DNA from: DAORHV01 sp964448405
Lineage (GTDB): Bacteria; Patescibacteriota; Gracilibacteria; Peribacterales; Peribacteraceae
DNA: 62,408 nucleotides
NCBI GenBank assembly: GCA_964448405.1
Contig: CAYUVW010000007.1
Coordinates: forward strand, 1 to 62,408
Reading direction: 5' to 3'
Shown in pieces: positions 52,530 through 61,402 of the stretch (position 1 is the stretch's first letter; every line of letters starts with the position of its first letter). The position numbers and the translations under genes are program-made. Under the pieces are notes generated by a model. The model saw only the letters and a program-made list of their open reading frames with translations. It did no database searches and had not been told where the DNA came from.

Positions 52530-54998
52530 TTAACGTCCGTCAAGAGCTTCGGGCAACGCCGTGCTCCAGCGAAGTCGCAATGAATGAAGGTCCGCATCGA
52601 TCAACGAGGTTCCATTGCGCTCCACGACAATGCGAGAAGCGGCTGTTGTTTCGCCAATAGACAAGAGACTGCAGCCATGCTTTGCGGCCAACGCATCGAG
52701 CTTTGAACGCTTCGCAACATCCACCTCTAGTACGAAGCCGCCTGTTTCGGAAAACAGCAGCGTGTCGCTGCGCAAAGCAGGGGACAATGCCGAGCAATCG
52801 ATTGTGACGCCGATATCGCCGCCAACCTTGCGCTGCGGAAGGGTCATTTCAAACAACGAAAGCAGTAGGCCGCCATCGCTAACGTCGTGGCACGAACGCA
52901 AGAGCCCTGCGGCGATCGCATCGGTAACGAACTCAATGTGCTTCTGTACTTCGGCGAACTCCGGCACGGGAACATTCGCTCCCAGCAAAGCATTGTGCTC
53001 GGCCCCGGAAAGCTGCTCCAGAATTTGATAATACGCGGAGCCTCCACATTCATCCTTACGATCCCCAAGTAACAGCAACTGCGAACCGGCAGACTTCAGT
53101 TGCATCGTGACGGACTTGCGTGCATCCGGCATGACGCCGACGCAACACACGACTGCAGTCGGATCAATCGGCCCCTCTTTCGTAGCATTGTATAAACTGA
53201 CGTTGCCGCTGATCACCGGCACCGCCTCTCCGCCGATCGCAACACCCTTGAGTGCATCGCTGATGCCGGCCACGCCCTGCTCGAGTGCCCACAGTTGCTC
53301 CGGGACTTCGGGGTTGCCGTAGTTCAAACAATCCGTAATGCAGCGCGGTAAGGCGCCGACTGCGGCAACGTTGCGCATATTTTCGACCACTGCATTCACT
53401 CCCTGCAAGTATGGAGAAATGCGACCGTAACGGCCGTTGCCACCCGAAGCCAAGGCAACGCCGACGAATGCATCGTTCTTTGCCAAATCCTCGGTCCAGC
53501 CGGGATGCGTTCCGGTCAGCACGTAACTTTGCAGGTCCACAAGCGGCATGATGACACTGGCATCCGCTTCGCCTGGCTCAATGACCGTATTGCCGATGAT
53601 GTTCTTGTCGTAATGACGGAACACGCGCGACTTGCTGGCGTGCGTGGGGTGGCTGAGCATGGTGAGGAATACCTCCTGGATGCTGAATGCCTTCTTGCCG
53701 GTCTTCACGCGGTCGCCGCTGCACGACAACGTCGGTTCCACAAACGTACGCTCGGGGTTTTTGGTCGGCCGAACATATTGCAAGCCCGACGTAATGTCTG
53801 TTGCCAAAGCACTGCAAACGACGGCGCCGTTGTGCATCAACGTGTACGTCGGGTCTTCCTGCACTTTGCCGACGACGCTTGCGCGTGCGCCTTCTGCCAC
53901 ATTCGGCAAATCCCATGTTTCGTTATAATGCTTCAGGATGTGCTCGGTCAACGACGGATGGCACACCCAACAAAAACGCTCCTGTGTTTCCGCGCAGGCA
54001 ATGATTTCAGGCGGCAAATTCGGCAATGCAACGTGAATCTTATTCAAATCCACGACTGCGCCCATGTTCACCGGTGCAACTTGCTCCACGGATGCGCAGA
54101 CGTTGCCGCCGGCACCCAAATCTTTGAAGCTGACTTTGTCGAGCTTCTGTTCTTTCACCAGCCAATCGAACAAGTCATAGGTGGACTGCAACAAATGACG
54201 TTCCAAGAACGGGTTTGGCTCTTGCACGGCCCCCGAGTTTTTTTCTGCATCCTCACCTTCCATGACGATACTGGCAAACGCCGCACCGCCGAATCCGCTT
54301 TTGTCCGTCGCTTTGCCGACGATGATGATGTCATAGCCCACTTTACCGGCCTCGGCGGGAACATAGCTGTGGATGAGCTCGTCTTCACGCAGAAGACCAA
54401 GACTGACGACGTTGACGAGACAGCTTAAATTGTACGACGTATCGAAGACGGTATCGCCACCCAGGTTCGGAATGCCGAGTGCATTGCCGTACCCTGCCAC
54501 TCCGCGAATAACCTCCTTGCTGATGGATCGTGTTTCGCCGTCTTTCAGGTCTCCAAGACGCAAAGAGTCCATGGAACCGATGACACGCGCGCCCATGCAG
54601 AGCACGTCGCGTACGCAACCGCCGACGCCTGTTGCGGCACCTTCGTACGGCACGACTTGCGACGGGTGATTGTGCGACTCGTGGCTTACGACCAGACCCC
54701 AACGCTTGTTCTTGGGGCCATTCGTAATGGCAATCACGCCGCTATCTTCTTTGGGGCCGAGAATGACGTGCTTGCCGGTCGTAGGAAACTGCTTCAGAAA
54801 GCGCCGACTCGACTTGTAGCTGCAGTGCTCGCTTCCTTGAATGCCCCAAATAGTCGCCTCGGTGACCGTAGGAGGACGCTTCAGCATTTCTTGAACCTTG
54901 CGTGCCTCTTCAACCGTCAGACCGATTTTGTGTTTTGCAAGAGCCACGCGAACCTGATCGTCGGTCATGTCGGCAAACGGCAGGGTGGGTGACTGCAT
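52530..54998 (-). CDS. purL: Phosphoribosylformylglycinamidine synthase, large subunit (PurL)
   Basis: 822 aa, of the smaller, PurQ/S-dependent type but longer than the usual 720-750. Makes FGAM from FGAR, glutamine-derived ammonia and ATP. Visible: GSEHCSYKSSRRFLKQF, SHESHNHPSQVVPYEGAATGVGGCVRDV, the second AIRS-like half with AVPVISGNVSLYN and HDVSDGGLLLSLFEM. The N-terminus has no PurS-like part. Purine synthesis genes are unusual in CPR, so purL and purQ together suggest partial or full de novo capacity (inference). Confidence 0.94.
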   Translation of the reverse strand: MQSPTLPFADMTDDQVRVALAKHKIGLTVEEARKVQEMLKRPPTVTEATIWGIQGSEHCSYKSSRRFLKQFPTTGKHVILGPKEDSGVIAITNGPKNKRWGLVVSHESHNHPSQVVPYEGAATGVGGCVRDVLCMGARVIGSMDSLRLGDLKDGETRSISKEVIRGVAGYGNALGIPNLGGDTVFDTSYNLSCLVNVVSLGLLREDELIHSYVPAEAGKVGYDIIIVGKATDKSGFGGAAFASIVMEGEDAEKNSGAVQEPNPFLERHLLQSTYDLFDWLVKEQKLDKVSFKDLGAGGNVCASVEQVAPVNMGAVVDLNKIHVALPNLPPEIIACAETQERFCWVCHPSLTEHILKHYNETWDLPNVAEGARASVVGKVQEDPTYTLMHNGAVVCSALATDITSGLQYVRPTKNPERTFVEPTLSCSGDRVKTGKKAFSIQEVFLTMLSHPTHASKSRVFRHYDKNIIGNTVIEPGEADASVIMPLVDLQSYVLTGTHPGWTEDLAKNDAFVGVALASGGNGRYGRISPYLQGVNAVVENMRNVAAVGALPRCITDCLNYGNPEVPEQLWALEQGVAGISDALKGVAIGGEAVPVISGNVSLYNATKEGPIDPTAVVCCVGVMPDARKSVTMQLKSAGSQLLLLGDRKDECGGSAYYQILEQLSGAEHNALLGANVPVPEFAEVQKHIEFVTDAIAAGLLRSCHDVSDGGLLLSLFEMTLPQRKVGGDIGVTIDCSALSPALRSDTLLFSETGGFVLEVDVAKRSKLDALAAKHGCSLLSIGETTAASRIVVERNGTSLIDADLHSLRLRWSTALPEALDGR

Positions 54999-55015
54999 AA
55001 GAGGGGAGTGAGCGG

Positions 55016-55021
55016 ATTGTA
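55016..55021 (-). promoter_or_regulatory. -10 box TACAAT for purL
   Basis: Minus-strand TACAAT, 17 nt before ATG 54998; C/T-rich leader. Confidence 0.45.
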
Positions 55022-55065
55022 ATTGCTCTCTCCGGAATCGTCACGATGAAAACCGCCGATGCGCT

Positions 55066-56346
55066 TCAGGCAATGAACTCTCCGCTTGCAAACAAACGAA
55101 TGTATCCGGCTTGTACGGCAAAGCCCACTACTGCAATCAACGGCAGCAACACTTCCAGCACGCACTGAAGTCGCTTCGAGCGACAGTGCGAGAGTCGTCT
55201 CGTCACGGCAAGAACCAACAGCACGAAAACCGGCAGCATGTAACGAATAGCACCCATCGAGTTGTAATAGCGTGCACCCAAATACACGAACCACAGTACC
55301 GCGGAACAGACATAGAGCACGGCTCTGGCTCGGAAATCGGCGTCGGAGAAGCGTGAACGGATGCCATCTGCAATGGCGACGCAAAGTATTGCCGCTGCAA
55401 AAACCGGATACGCCAAACGACTGAGGTCATTCCAGTACGGCAGACCATGGACCATTTTCGGAACAAACAAGGCATACACCTTCGGATCAAACACCCCCCA
55501 GTAGTTCGGCCGGCCTTCCCAACCCGGTGAAGCTGCAGCAAGGAAAGGCAAATGCCAGTTCCCGAACCGGAACTGCATGTAGGCCAAGTATGCAAACGTC
55601 CCCGCAGTTGTCGCGACAACGGCAATCCAAAGTTTCGGGTCGCGCAGGCCGCGTCGTCCGCGTCGCAACAACGAATACAACAAAGGAACAATGCAGAGTG
55701 CGGCGCCAACAATGCGCGTTCCGCTGAGCAGAAAGCCGTGTGCGGCAGCCGCAATCCACGCATACTTTCTATCGTCTTCACTCCAGTACAGGAGCCCGAG
55801 CAGGGACATGCAAAACAACGACTCCGTGTACCCGGAGGAAAAATAAAAAGCGGTTGGGAATGCCAATACTGCACATGCGGCAGACGCTGTTGCCAACGAA
55901 GAAATATTCCAGCGCCTGCAGAGCAGCAAGAAGTACGTCCAGAAACCGACTGAAGCCAACTGTGCGGCAATCGCCAGCGAAAGACTGGTTTGCAATCCCG
56001 TCATCTTTTTCACAGCCAACGCGGACAACGGATACCCTGGAAAGAAGCTCACATTCACGGCATCGGGCAAGCCTGAATTGGCCGGCTTCGCGATGACATA
56101 TCCTCGATCGACCACGCTCGCGTACCAGTTGGAATCCGAAACCAGCGCAAGACGTCGATATTTGCCAAGCGGCGTTAGCCCGACTGAAAAATACAAGGCG
56201 AACAGAACATGACAACACACAATGCCGCAAGCAATTGCAATCGTAAGTACAAGGCTTTGAGTGGTCGCCCTGGAACCCGCACGATCATGCGCACCGAAGG
56301 TAATCGCGGGTAGCCAGGAGAGAGTGTTGGTGTGCAATTGTGCCAA
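55066..56346 (-). CDS. PIG-V-like membrane mannosyltransferase
   Basis: 426 aa with TTG start at 56346, 7 nt after a consensus TATAAT. GT-C type membrane protein with about ten helices. DSNWYASVVDRGY near the N-terminus, FFPGYPL and FPTAFYFSSGYTESLF are the PIG-V mannosyltransferase motifs, with an Asp in the first outside loop. Family members use dolichyl- or polyprenyl-phosphate sugar. Likely acts on cell-surface glycans, whose genes lie at 43.8-48.9 kb. The longer frame to 56589 overlaps murJ. Confidence 0.82.
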   Translation of the reverse strand: MAQLHTNTLSWLPAITFGAHDRAGSRATTQSLVLTIAIACGIVCCHVLFALYFSVGLTPLGKYRRLALVSDSNWYASVVDRGYVIAKPANSGLPDAVNVSFFPGYPLSALAVKKMTGLQTSLSLAIAAQLASVGFWTYFLLLCRRWNISSLATASAACAVLAFPTAFYFSSGYTESLFCMSLLGLLYWSEDDRKYAWIAAAAHGFLLSGTRIVGAALCIVPLLYSLLRRGRRGLRDPKLWIAVVATTAGTFAYLAYMQFRFGNWHLPFLAAASPGWEGRPNYWGVFDPKVYALFVPKMVHGLPYWNDLSRLAYPVFAAAILCVAIADGIRSRFSDADFRARAVLYVCSAVLWFVYLGARYYNSMGAIRYMLPVFVLLVLAVTRRLSHCRSKRLQCVLEVLLPLIAVVGFAVQAGYIRLFASGEFIA

Positions 56347-56353
56347 TCTTCGT

Positions 56354-56359
56354 ATTATA
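56354..56359 (-). promoter_or_regulatory. -10 box TATAAT before the PIG-V-like gene
   Basis: Minus-strand consensus TATAAT, 7 nt before the TTG start 56346. Confidence 0.55.
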
Positions 56360-56389
56360 GCATGCCTTCGCCATTTAATGAAGGTTTGG

Positions 56390-56395
56390 TATGCT
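56390..56395 (+). promoter_or_regulatory. -10 box TATGCT before murJ
   Basis: TATGCT, 7 nt before ATG 56403; excludes the earlier in-frame start 56391. Confidence 0.5.
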
Positions 56396-56402
56396 CCATT
56401 CC

Positions 56403-57776
56403 ATGAAACGCATCCTCTCCTCGCTTCGCTCGCAACGCCGTATCGCCGGCGGTGCGGCCGTTCTTGCCGGCACTCAGTTGGCGGCTTCGGTCTGCGGATT
56501 TTTGCGCGACCAAGCCTTCTCGCTAACGTTTCCGCTGGGAAAGGATCCGCTTGGCATTGCATCGGTGTACATTGCCGCCTTTCGCCCAAGTGACCTGTTG
56601 TTCCAGGTGTTCGTCATGTCCAGCCTGAGCGTGATTCTGGTGCCGTTTCTCGCCGCGCACCTTGCGCATAAGCGAACTGAGGAAATGAACGCCGTAACAA
56701 CCAGCACGTTGATACTGTTCGGCGCCGGATTTGGATTGGTCGCCTTGACCATGGCCATCTTCTTTCCGGTCATCGCGCCGTCCATGACCAAGTTCACCGG
56801 CGAGAGCCTGGAGTTGTACATTACATTTGGGCGCATAGCGCTGCTGACCAACTTCTTGTTCGTATTCGGCAATGCAATCGGGCAATACCTCATTACGGTG
56901 CAGAAGTACTGGGTCTACGGGCTGACGCCAATCATCTGGTCGTTGGGCACCATTGGCGGAACCTATCTACTGACACCGTATGTCGGCCCTATGGGACCGA
57001 TCTACGGCACGCTTATCGGCACGGTTGCATACGTCGTCATCCGTTTGATCGGCGTATTTCGTGTCGGATTCCGCTTTCGCGTGCCACGAGGCATCGTGCA
57101 TCCGGAGTGGAAGCAGATGGGCTGGCTGATTATTCCCCGCATGGGTGCGCTCGGGGCACTGCAGTTGCAATTGCTGTTGCTGGACAGATTGGGCTCCGGA
57201 CTTGGCAACAACATGGTTGCCGTGAATCAATTCGCCAGTAATTTTGAATCCGTGATTCCCGGAATCGTCGGCATCGCCATCGCACAATCCGCTTTCTCGC
57301 TGCTCAGCCAATCCGCCGCGACCGGCAATTTCAAGCGCTTCAAAGCCAACATCGTTACCGGTATGTGGTTCAATCTGACTATTGCGATTCCGGGTGCCGT
57401 CGTTCTCGCATTCTGTGCGCCTATCGCAGTCTGGCTTCTGCACCTGGAAGGCGAGACTGCACGACTGTTTACGACCGCACTGCTCATCTACAGCGTCGCT
57501 GTTCCGTTCGAGAGCACCAACCACATTTTGTTACGTGCTTTTTACTCGCTCAAAAATACATTGTGGCCTGCTGTTTCCAGCGTTGTCAGTTGCACGGTCG
57601 CTGTCATCACCGGGTACTTGTTGCTGGGCAAACTCGGTCTGTACGCATTGGCAGTGGCATACATAGTTTCGCAAATCGGCCAGGCACTGTTCTTGGGAAC
57701 AATGCTTGCTCGTCTCATGCGCAAGACACTGACAAACGCAGACATGGAGCCGACTGGCGTCCTCATCGAACCATAA
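56403..57776 (+). CDS. murJ: Lipid II flippase MurJ
   Basis: 457 aa, somewhat shorter than the E. coli protein. MOP-superfamily transporter with about 12-14 membrane helices; LAGTQLAASVCGFLRDQAFSLTF at the start and GAFRPSDLLFQVF-like second helix carry the R-D-x-x-x motif of MurJ. A later AFYSLKNTLWPAVSSV motif is conserved. Moves lipid II across the membrane for the PBP1C and other synthases. Start chosen with its leaderless -10 box. Confidence 0.9.
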   Translation: MKRILSSLRSQRRIAGGAAVLAGTQLAASVCGFLRDQAFSLTFPLGKDPLGIASVYIAAFRPSDLLFQVFVMSSLSVILVPFLAAHLAHKRTEEMNAVTTSTLILFGAGFGLVALTMAIFFPVIAPSMTKFTGESLELYITFGRIALLTNFLFVFGNAIGQYLITVQKYWVYGLTPIIWSLGTIGGTYLLTPYVGPMGPIYGTLIGTVAYVVIRLIGVFRVGFRFRVPRGIVHPEWKQMGWLIIPRMGALGALQLQLLLLDRLGSGLGNNMVAVNQFASNFESVIPGIVGIAIAQSAFSLLSQSAATGNFKRFKANIVTGMWFNLTIAIPGAVVLAFCAPIAVWLLHLEGETARLFTTALLIYSVAVPFESTNHILLRAFYSLKNTLWPAVSSVVSCTVAVITGYLLLGKLGLYALAVAYIVSQIGQALFLGTMLARLMRKTLTNADMEPTGVLIEP

Positions 57777-57828
57777 GGAAGACATCGAAGAATCCCAGGA
57801 CTCCGATGAAAGCGACAGAGACAAAAAA

Positions 57829-57848
57829 AGTCCGAGTTTCCTCGGACT
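57829..57848 (-). terminator. Terminator of the 57883 gene
   Basis: Stem AGTCCGAG/CTCGGACT with TTTC loop. On the minus strand it is followed by a run of seven T, past the stop at 57883; also lies 50 nt after murJ. Confidence 0.8.
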
Positions 57849-57882
57849 CTTTGGCTTCAGTGGTTTCCGCCAAATCCACCGC

Positions 57883-58530
57883 TTAGCGGCGCTTCAACTC
57901 CACCGTGCTCGGCTTGGTCGTATTCGTAGCCTGGACTTTTCCAGTGATGCGTACAATGCGCACCTGCGTTGTATTGTTGGGATTCAGCGTCAGCAAGACC
58001 TGTTTGCCGGTAAGGTTCAAGGCATCGCGTCCGGGGAGATCGTAGTTCACCTGGACCTGCGTATCGTTGGTCACCTGGAACGTCTTCGATTCACCACTGC
58101 CCAATAAAATAGTGATGTCGTTCTCGCCGATGGACTGAAGAATGCCACTGGCGCTGAGCAGGGGATTCAGCTCGATATTCGTCACGATGAACAGTGACGC
58201 ATTCAGGGTGTCGGAACTGACGCGCCATCCGCGAATACGCACCTGCATACCCACCTTTACGTCGCTCGGAAGCAACGAACGTCGGCTCAAGCGGCCTTCG
58301 GAAATGATTTCATAGTCGGCCTCCGTACCGAGTACCACCGTCACTTTCTGGCCATTGGTGGCACGAACGATAAACTCGCCGCCTTCCTCGGCAAACTTCT
58401 GCTTGTCCGTAATGTGCACCTCTTCAACCGTTCCGGTAACGCTGACACGCGGACCGATTCCCTCGAGTGCAAGCGCGCTGGATGGAACAAGAACGGCCAA
58501 GAGAGCCAAAGTACCGATGAACGTACGCAT
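57883..58530 (-). CDS. Exported protein with beta-rich OB/DUF5666-like domains
   Basis: 215 aa from ATG 58530. Signal peptide MRTFIGTLALLAVLVPSSALA, then repeated beta-rich stretches such as VSVTGTVEEVHITD, VKVGMQVRIRGWRV and a second SGILQSIGENDITILLG unit, typical of DUF5666-like short beta modules. C-terminal end basic. Exported; role unknown. Start decided by TACCAT 6 nt before it. Confidence 0.7.
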   Translation of the reverse strand: MRTFIGTLALLAVLVPSSALALEGIGPRVSVTGTVEEVHITDKQKFAEEGGEFIVRATNGQKVTVVLGTEADYEIISEGRLSRRSLLPSDVKVGMQVRIRGWRVSSDTLNASLFIVTNIELNPLLSASGILQSIGENDITILLGSGESKTFQVTNDTQVQVNYDLPGRDALNLTGKQVLLTLNPNNTTQVRIVRITGKVQATNTTKPSTVELKRR

Positions 58531-58536
58531 GGGAGA

Positions 58537-58542
58537 ATGGTA
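58537..58542 (-). promoter_or_regulatory. -10 box TACCAT, start of the 57883 gene
   Basis: Minus-strand TACCAT, 6 nt before ATG 58530. Confidence 0.4.
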
Positions 58543-58664
58543 GGAAGGAAGCAAAAACTTCTCGCGTGGAACAGAGTCTATCAGAGTCATACACAATCGT
58601 CGTTAAAGAAGAAGACGTCCGAACGAATCCGTTCTTACGAACATGCATTGCAAAAACGAAAAAA

Positions 58665-58680
58665 GGTAGCCGGGCTACTT
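58665..58680 (-). terminator. Terminator after nusG
   Basis: Stem GTAGC/GCTAC with 3-nt loop, T-run on the minus strand, overlapping the nusG stop codon. Confidence 0.6.
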
Positions 58681-59220
58681 CTTTCGTACCTGTGTGAAAT
58701 CCAGTTCCACCGGAGTGTCGCGATCGAAGATGAGAACCAGCACGGTAAGCTTGCCCTTGTCGACGTCCACGGCATCCACGGTGCCTTCGTAGTTCTTGAA
58801 CGGACCGTCGATAATGACCACAAGGTCGCCAATCTGGAAGTCGCTCTTGAACTTTGCACCCTGCTCGCCGACGCGACGCTCAATGACGCCGAATTCTTCG
58901 GGGGTCACTGGCACCGGAATGTTTCCCGATCCGACGAAACCCGTCACGTTCGGTGTGTTGCGGACCATGTACCAGCTGTCATCGGTGACGATCATGTCCA
59001 CCAACACGTACCCTGGGAACAACTTGCGCTCTTCTTCGGTCGGCTCACCTTTCTTAAAGACAATTTGCTTCTCCTTGGGGACGACCACGGTGAAGATGTA
59101 ATCCTTCATGCCGAGCGTTTCGGCGCGCTGCTCCAATGATTTCTTCACACTGTCCTCGTAGCCGGAATACGTATGAATAACGTACCAGTTACGACCTGCT
59201 GAAGGATCCTGCTTGGCCAT
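58675..59220 (-). CDS. nusG: Transcription elongation/antitermination factor NusG
   Basis: 181 aa. NGN domain with NWYVIHTYSGYEDSVKKSLEQR and FPGYVLVDM; GFVG before the linker; KOW domain with FQIGDLVVIIDGPFKNYEG. Contacts RNA polymerase and links it to ribosomes or Rho. Follows secE by 20 nt, the usual secE-nusG operon. Terminator at its stop. Confidence 0.97.
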   Translation of the reverse strand: MAKQDPSAGRNWYVIHTYSGYEDSVKKSLEQRAETLGMKDYIFTVVVPKEKQIVFKKGEPTEEERKLFPGYVLVDMIVTDDSWYMVRNTPNVTGFVGSGNIPVPVTPEEFGVIERRVGEQGAKFKSDFQIGDLVVIIDGPFKNYEGTVDAVDVDKGKLTVLVLIFDRDTPVELDFTQVRKK

Positions 59221-59240
59221 GGTGAGAAGATTGGATGAAG

Positions 59241-59423
59241 TTAACGAATCGTAAGTCTGACGATTTCAGAGAACAGACCGTCAACGATACCGAAGAAGGA
59301 TGCGCTGACGATAATGAAGACAACCGTAATGCCGGTCAGCTTCATAGCCTGTTGCTGCGTGGGCCACGTAACGTGGTGCAATTCCTCGATGCTACCCTGG
59401 ATGTAATTGACGATGGCGTTCAT
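59241..59423 (-). CDS. secE: Preprotein translocase subunit SecE
   Basis: 60 aa from the ATG at 59423 (59447 would add eight). Short SecE of the single-helix type: amphipathic IQGSIEELHHVTWPTQQQA with the WP motif, then one membrane helix, TGITVVFIIVSASFFGIVDGLF. Part of SecYEG for export of the many surface proteins here. Upstream of nusG. The 184 bp to lepB (59424-59607) hold no gene or clear promoter. Confidence 0.95.
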   Translation of the reverse strand: MNAIVNYIQGSIEELHHVTWPTQQQAMKLTGITVVFIIVSASFFGIVDGLFSEIVRLTIR

Positions 59424-59607
59424 GGGTCTAGGTCGGAAACCGGACATACGCTAAAAAGGGGCGCCGGTAGTGACAATAGTACACGCAAACCGCCGTTTGC
59501 TGCAAGAGCATAGGGGATTGGGAGACCGAGGAAGCCACTGGTTCCGACGAGTACCACGAACGGTTGCCATCCTTGGACTCCTGGGTTTCTTCGGACTCCT
59601 CGGAATC

Positions 59608-60231
59608 CTACAAATTGTACTTCGGCGCCTCGAACGCGTGGATTTTGGTGATAGGCAAAGCGACGAACCAAACGCTGCCCTTAATGTTGTCTTCTGGAAC
59701 GTACGAGGTTGCGCTTGAACCGACATGCGCGAAACTGCGCGAGTCCAAGCTACCCTGACGGTTGTCGCCCAATACAAAGTATTGCCCAGACGGAACCGTG
59801 AAGACTTCTTCGGCGGTATCGCCACCGTTCACGGGATACTTAAACGTGCTGCCATTACTGGCGGTGCTGAGGTAGGACTCATTCAACTTCACGTCACCTT
59901 TGTCCTTCTCGCGCAAGAACACATACCCGTTGCGCACGACAACAGTATCTCCCGGCAAGCCGATGACACGCTTCACGTAATACTTATCTGGATCGGTGAC
60001 TGGGCGAAAGACAACGATATCGCCGCGCTGCGGAGAACCGAACAAGTACCGAAACTTATTGATGACGATGTATTCCTTGTGCTCCAGAGTGTCGACCATG
60101 GAATTTCCCTCGATTTGAAACGGTGACACGATAAACGTGCGAATGACCGCCACGATCGCAACAATAATGACGATGTTCAAAATAACATCGAACAAGTGGA
60201 AGAGGATGCCTCGTGGTCGCGTGGATGTCAT
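59608..60231 (-). CDS. lepB: Signal peptidase I
   Basis: 207 aa from ATG 60231. One N-terminal membrane helix, nucleophile S44 in EGNSMVDTL, general-base K87 in YYVKRVIGLPGD, and GDNRQGSLDSRSFAHV near the C-terminus. Cuts Sec signal peptides. Start decided by TATACT 8 nt upstream; longer frame to 60273 discarded. Confidence 0.95.
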   Translation of the reverse strand: MTSTRPRGILFHLFDVILNIVIIVAIVAVIRTFIVSPFQIEGNSMVDTLEHKEYIVINKFRYLFGSPQRGDIVVFRPVTDPDKYYVKRVIGLPGDTVVVRNGYVFLREKDKGDVKLNESYLSTASNGSTFKYPVNGGDTAEEVFTVPSGQYFVLGDNRQGSLDSRSFAHVGSSATSYVPEDNIKGSVWFVALPITKIHAFEAPKYNL

Positions 60232-60239
60232 ACCAACAC

Positions 60240-60245
60240 AGTATA
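60240..60245 (-). promoter_or_regulatory. -10 box TATACT before lepB
   Basis: Minus-strand TATACT, 8 nt before the lepB ATG. Confidence 0.55.
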
Positions 60246-60325
60246 GCAGAATGCGAAGCCGGTCAGAAGACAAAGGCGGGGAAAGTCATCTTGCACCGCG
60301 GCTTCAGCAGACGACGGCGTTGGAG

Positions 60326-60331
60326 TACACT
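60326..60331 (+). promoter_or_regulatory. -10 box TACACT before the PH-domain gene
   Basis: TACACT, 8 nt before the GTG start 60340. Confidence 0.5.
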
Positions 60332-60339
60332 GAACGTCA

Positions 60340-60969
60340 GTGAATCGCCTCAATCGTTTTTTCTTCACCGGCCACCTGGAAGACGAAGAGGTGATGCGAC
60401 GCATCGTGCATAAGCACTGGTTTTTCGCGGTTGAGCGTTTGTTTTGGCCCACGGTGACATTCGTAGTACTAGCGGCAGTCAGCGTGTATTTGCCGGACAA
60501 GTACGTGCTGTACGGAGCATTGATTGGATTCTTTGCCACGGTTGTTTGGTGGGCGCGAAACTTCATGGACTACTATTTGGATGTTTGGCTGATCACCAAC
60601 AAAGGCGTCATCGATTTGGCATGGCACGGTTGGTTTCATAGACAGGCGTCTCGCACGCTGTACAGCGACATTCAATCCGTGAGCTATGAAATAAAAGGTG
60701 TGACAGCAACGTTGTTTCGCTACGGCACCATTACGGTAGAGAAGATTTCCACCGGCGGCGAAGTCTCCCTGGAAAAAGTCTACAAACCCAGGATCATTGA
60801 AACTGCGATTCTGGAGGCATTGGAAGCCTATATGCACAAGAAAAATTTAAAAGATGCCACGACGGTACAGAATATTCTGGCTGAATTCGTCGCCGGATCC
60901 ATTCAACAGCAATCGTTCGCCGGAAAAACAACGCCACCCGCACCTGCTCCCGCCAAAAAGAAAAAATGA
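60340..60969 (+). CDS. Bacterial PH-domain (bPH2/YdbT-like) membrane protein
   Basis: 209 aa with GTG start. Two membrane helices (about 30-75) and a bPH2 domain with DVWLITNKGVIDLAWHGWFHRQASRTLYSDIQSV, YGTITVEKIS. Ends in a Pro/Ala/Lys tail. YdbT-like proteins are membrane proteins of unclear role. ATGA overlap with the next gene. Confidence 0.85.
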   Translation: MNRLNRFFFTGHLEDEEVMRRIVHKHWFFAVERLFWPTVTFVVLAAVSVYLPDKYVLYGALIGFFATVVWWARNFMDYYLDVWLITNKGVIDLAWHGWFHRQASRTLYSDIQSVSYEIKGVTATLFRYGTITVEKISTGGEVSLEKVYKPRIIETAILEALEAYMHKKNLKDATTVQNILAEFVAGSIQQQSFAGKTTPPAPAPAKKKK

Positions 60970-61364
60970 TGTGGATTGCCGTCGCCACCGCAGTCGTTGC
61001 CGTTGTGCTGGGCATTGTTTTCACAATGCTCCTGGCACGTCAGCGCACACTGAAAGGCGCGGCTGCAGCAAGTATTCTTCGAGGATGGGAACACGCACGA
61101 CAGCAACAAAGCCCCACACTCAAAATCCTCGAGGCCGACAAGGTGCTGGACCATGCGCTGAAGTTGCTCGGCTTCAGCGGATCGCTTGGAGATAAGCTGA
61201 AACAAGCCGGACCGCGTTTCCGGAACCTGAACGAGGTGTGGTCTGCGCATAAGTTACGCAACACATTGGCTCACGAATTGCAGCGCACGCCGTCTCCGGA
61301 AGAAGTGAAGCGCGCGATGGATGCGTTCAAGGGAGCACTGAAGGACTTGGGGGCAAAACTCTAA
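60966..61364 (+). CDS. Small membrane-anchored protein with HEPN-like motif
   Basis: 132 aa. N-terminal membrane helix (about 3-24), then a helical domain containing R98-N-T-L-A-H103, an RX4H motif as in HEPN and DUF4145-like helical proteins. Without other HEPN context this may be fortuitous. ATGA-coupled to the PH-domain gene. No partner toxin or antitoxin gene is beside it. Confidence 0.65.
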   Translation: MMWIAVATAVVAVVLGIVFTMLLARQRTLKGAAAASILRGWEHARQQQSPTLKILEADKVLDHALKLLGFSGSLGDKLKQAGPRFRNLNEVWSAHKLRNTLAHELQRTPSPEEVKRAMDAFKGALKDLGAKL

Positions 61365-61389
61365 AGCTTCTCTGCCGCCTTCCATCCGC

Positions 61390-61395
61390 TAGAAT
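61390..61395 (+). promoter_or_regulatory. -10 box TAGAAT before pth
   Basis: TAGAAT, 7 nt before ATG 61403. Confidence 0.45.
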
Positions 61396-61402
61396 CCAAT
61401 CA

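Noticed and set aside
56347..56589. Earlier start for the PIG-V-like gene
   Set aside because: It would overlap the murJ coding region and lies upstream of the TATAAT box.
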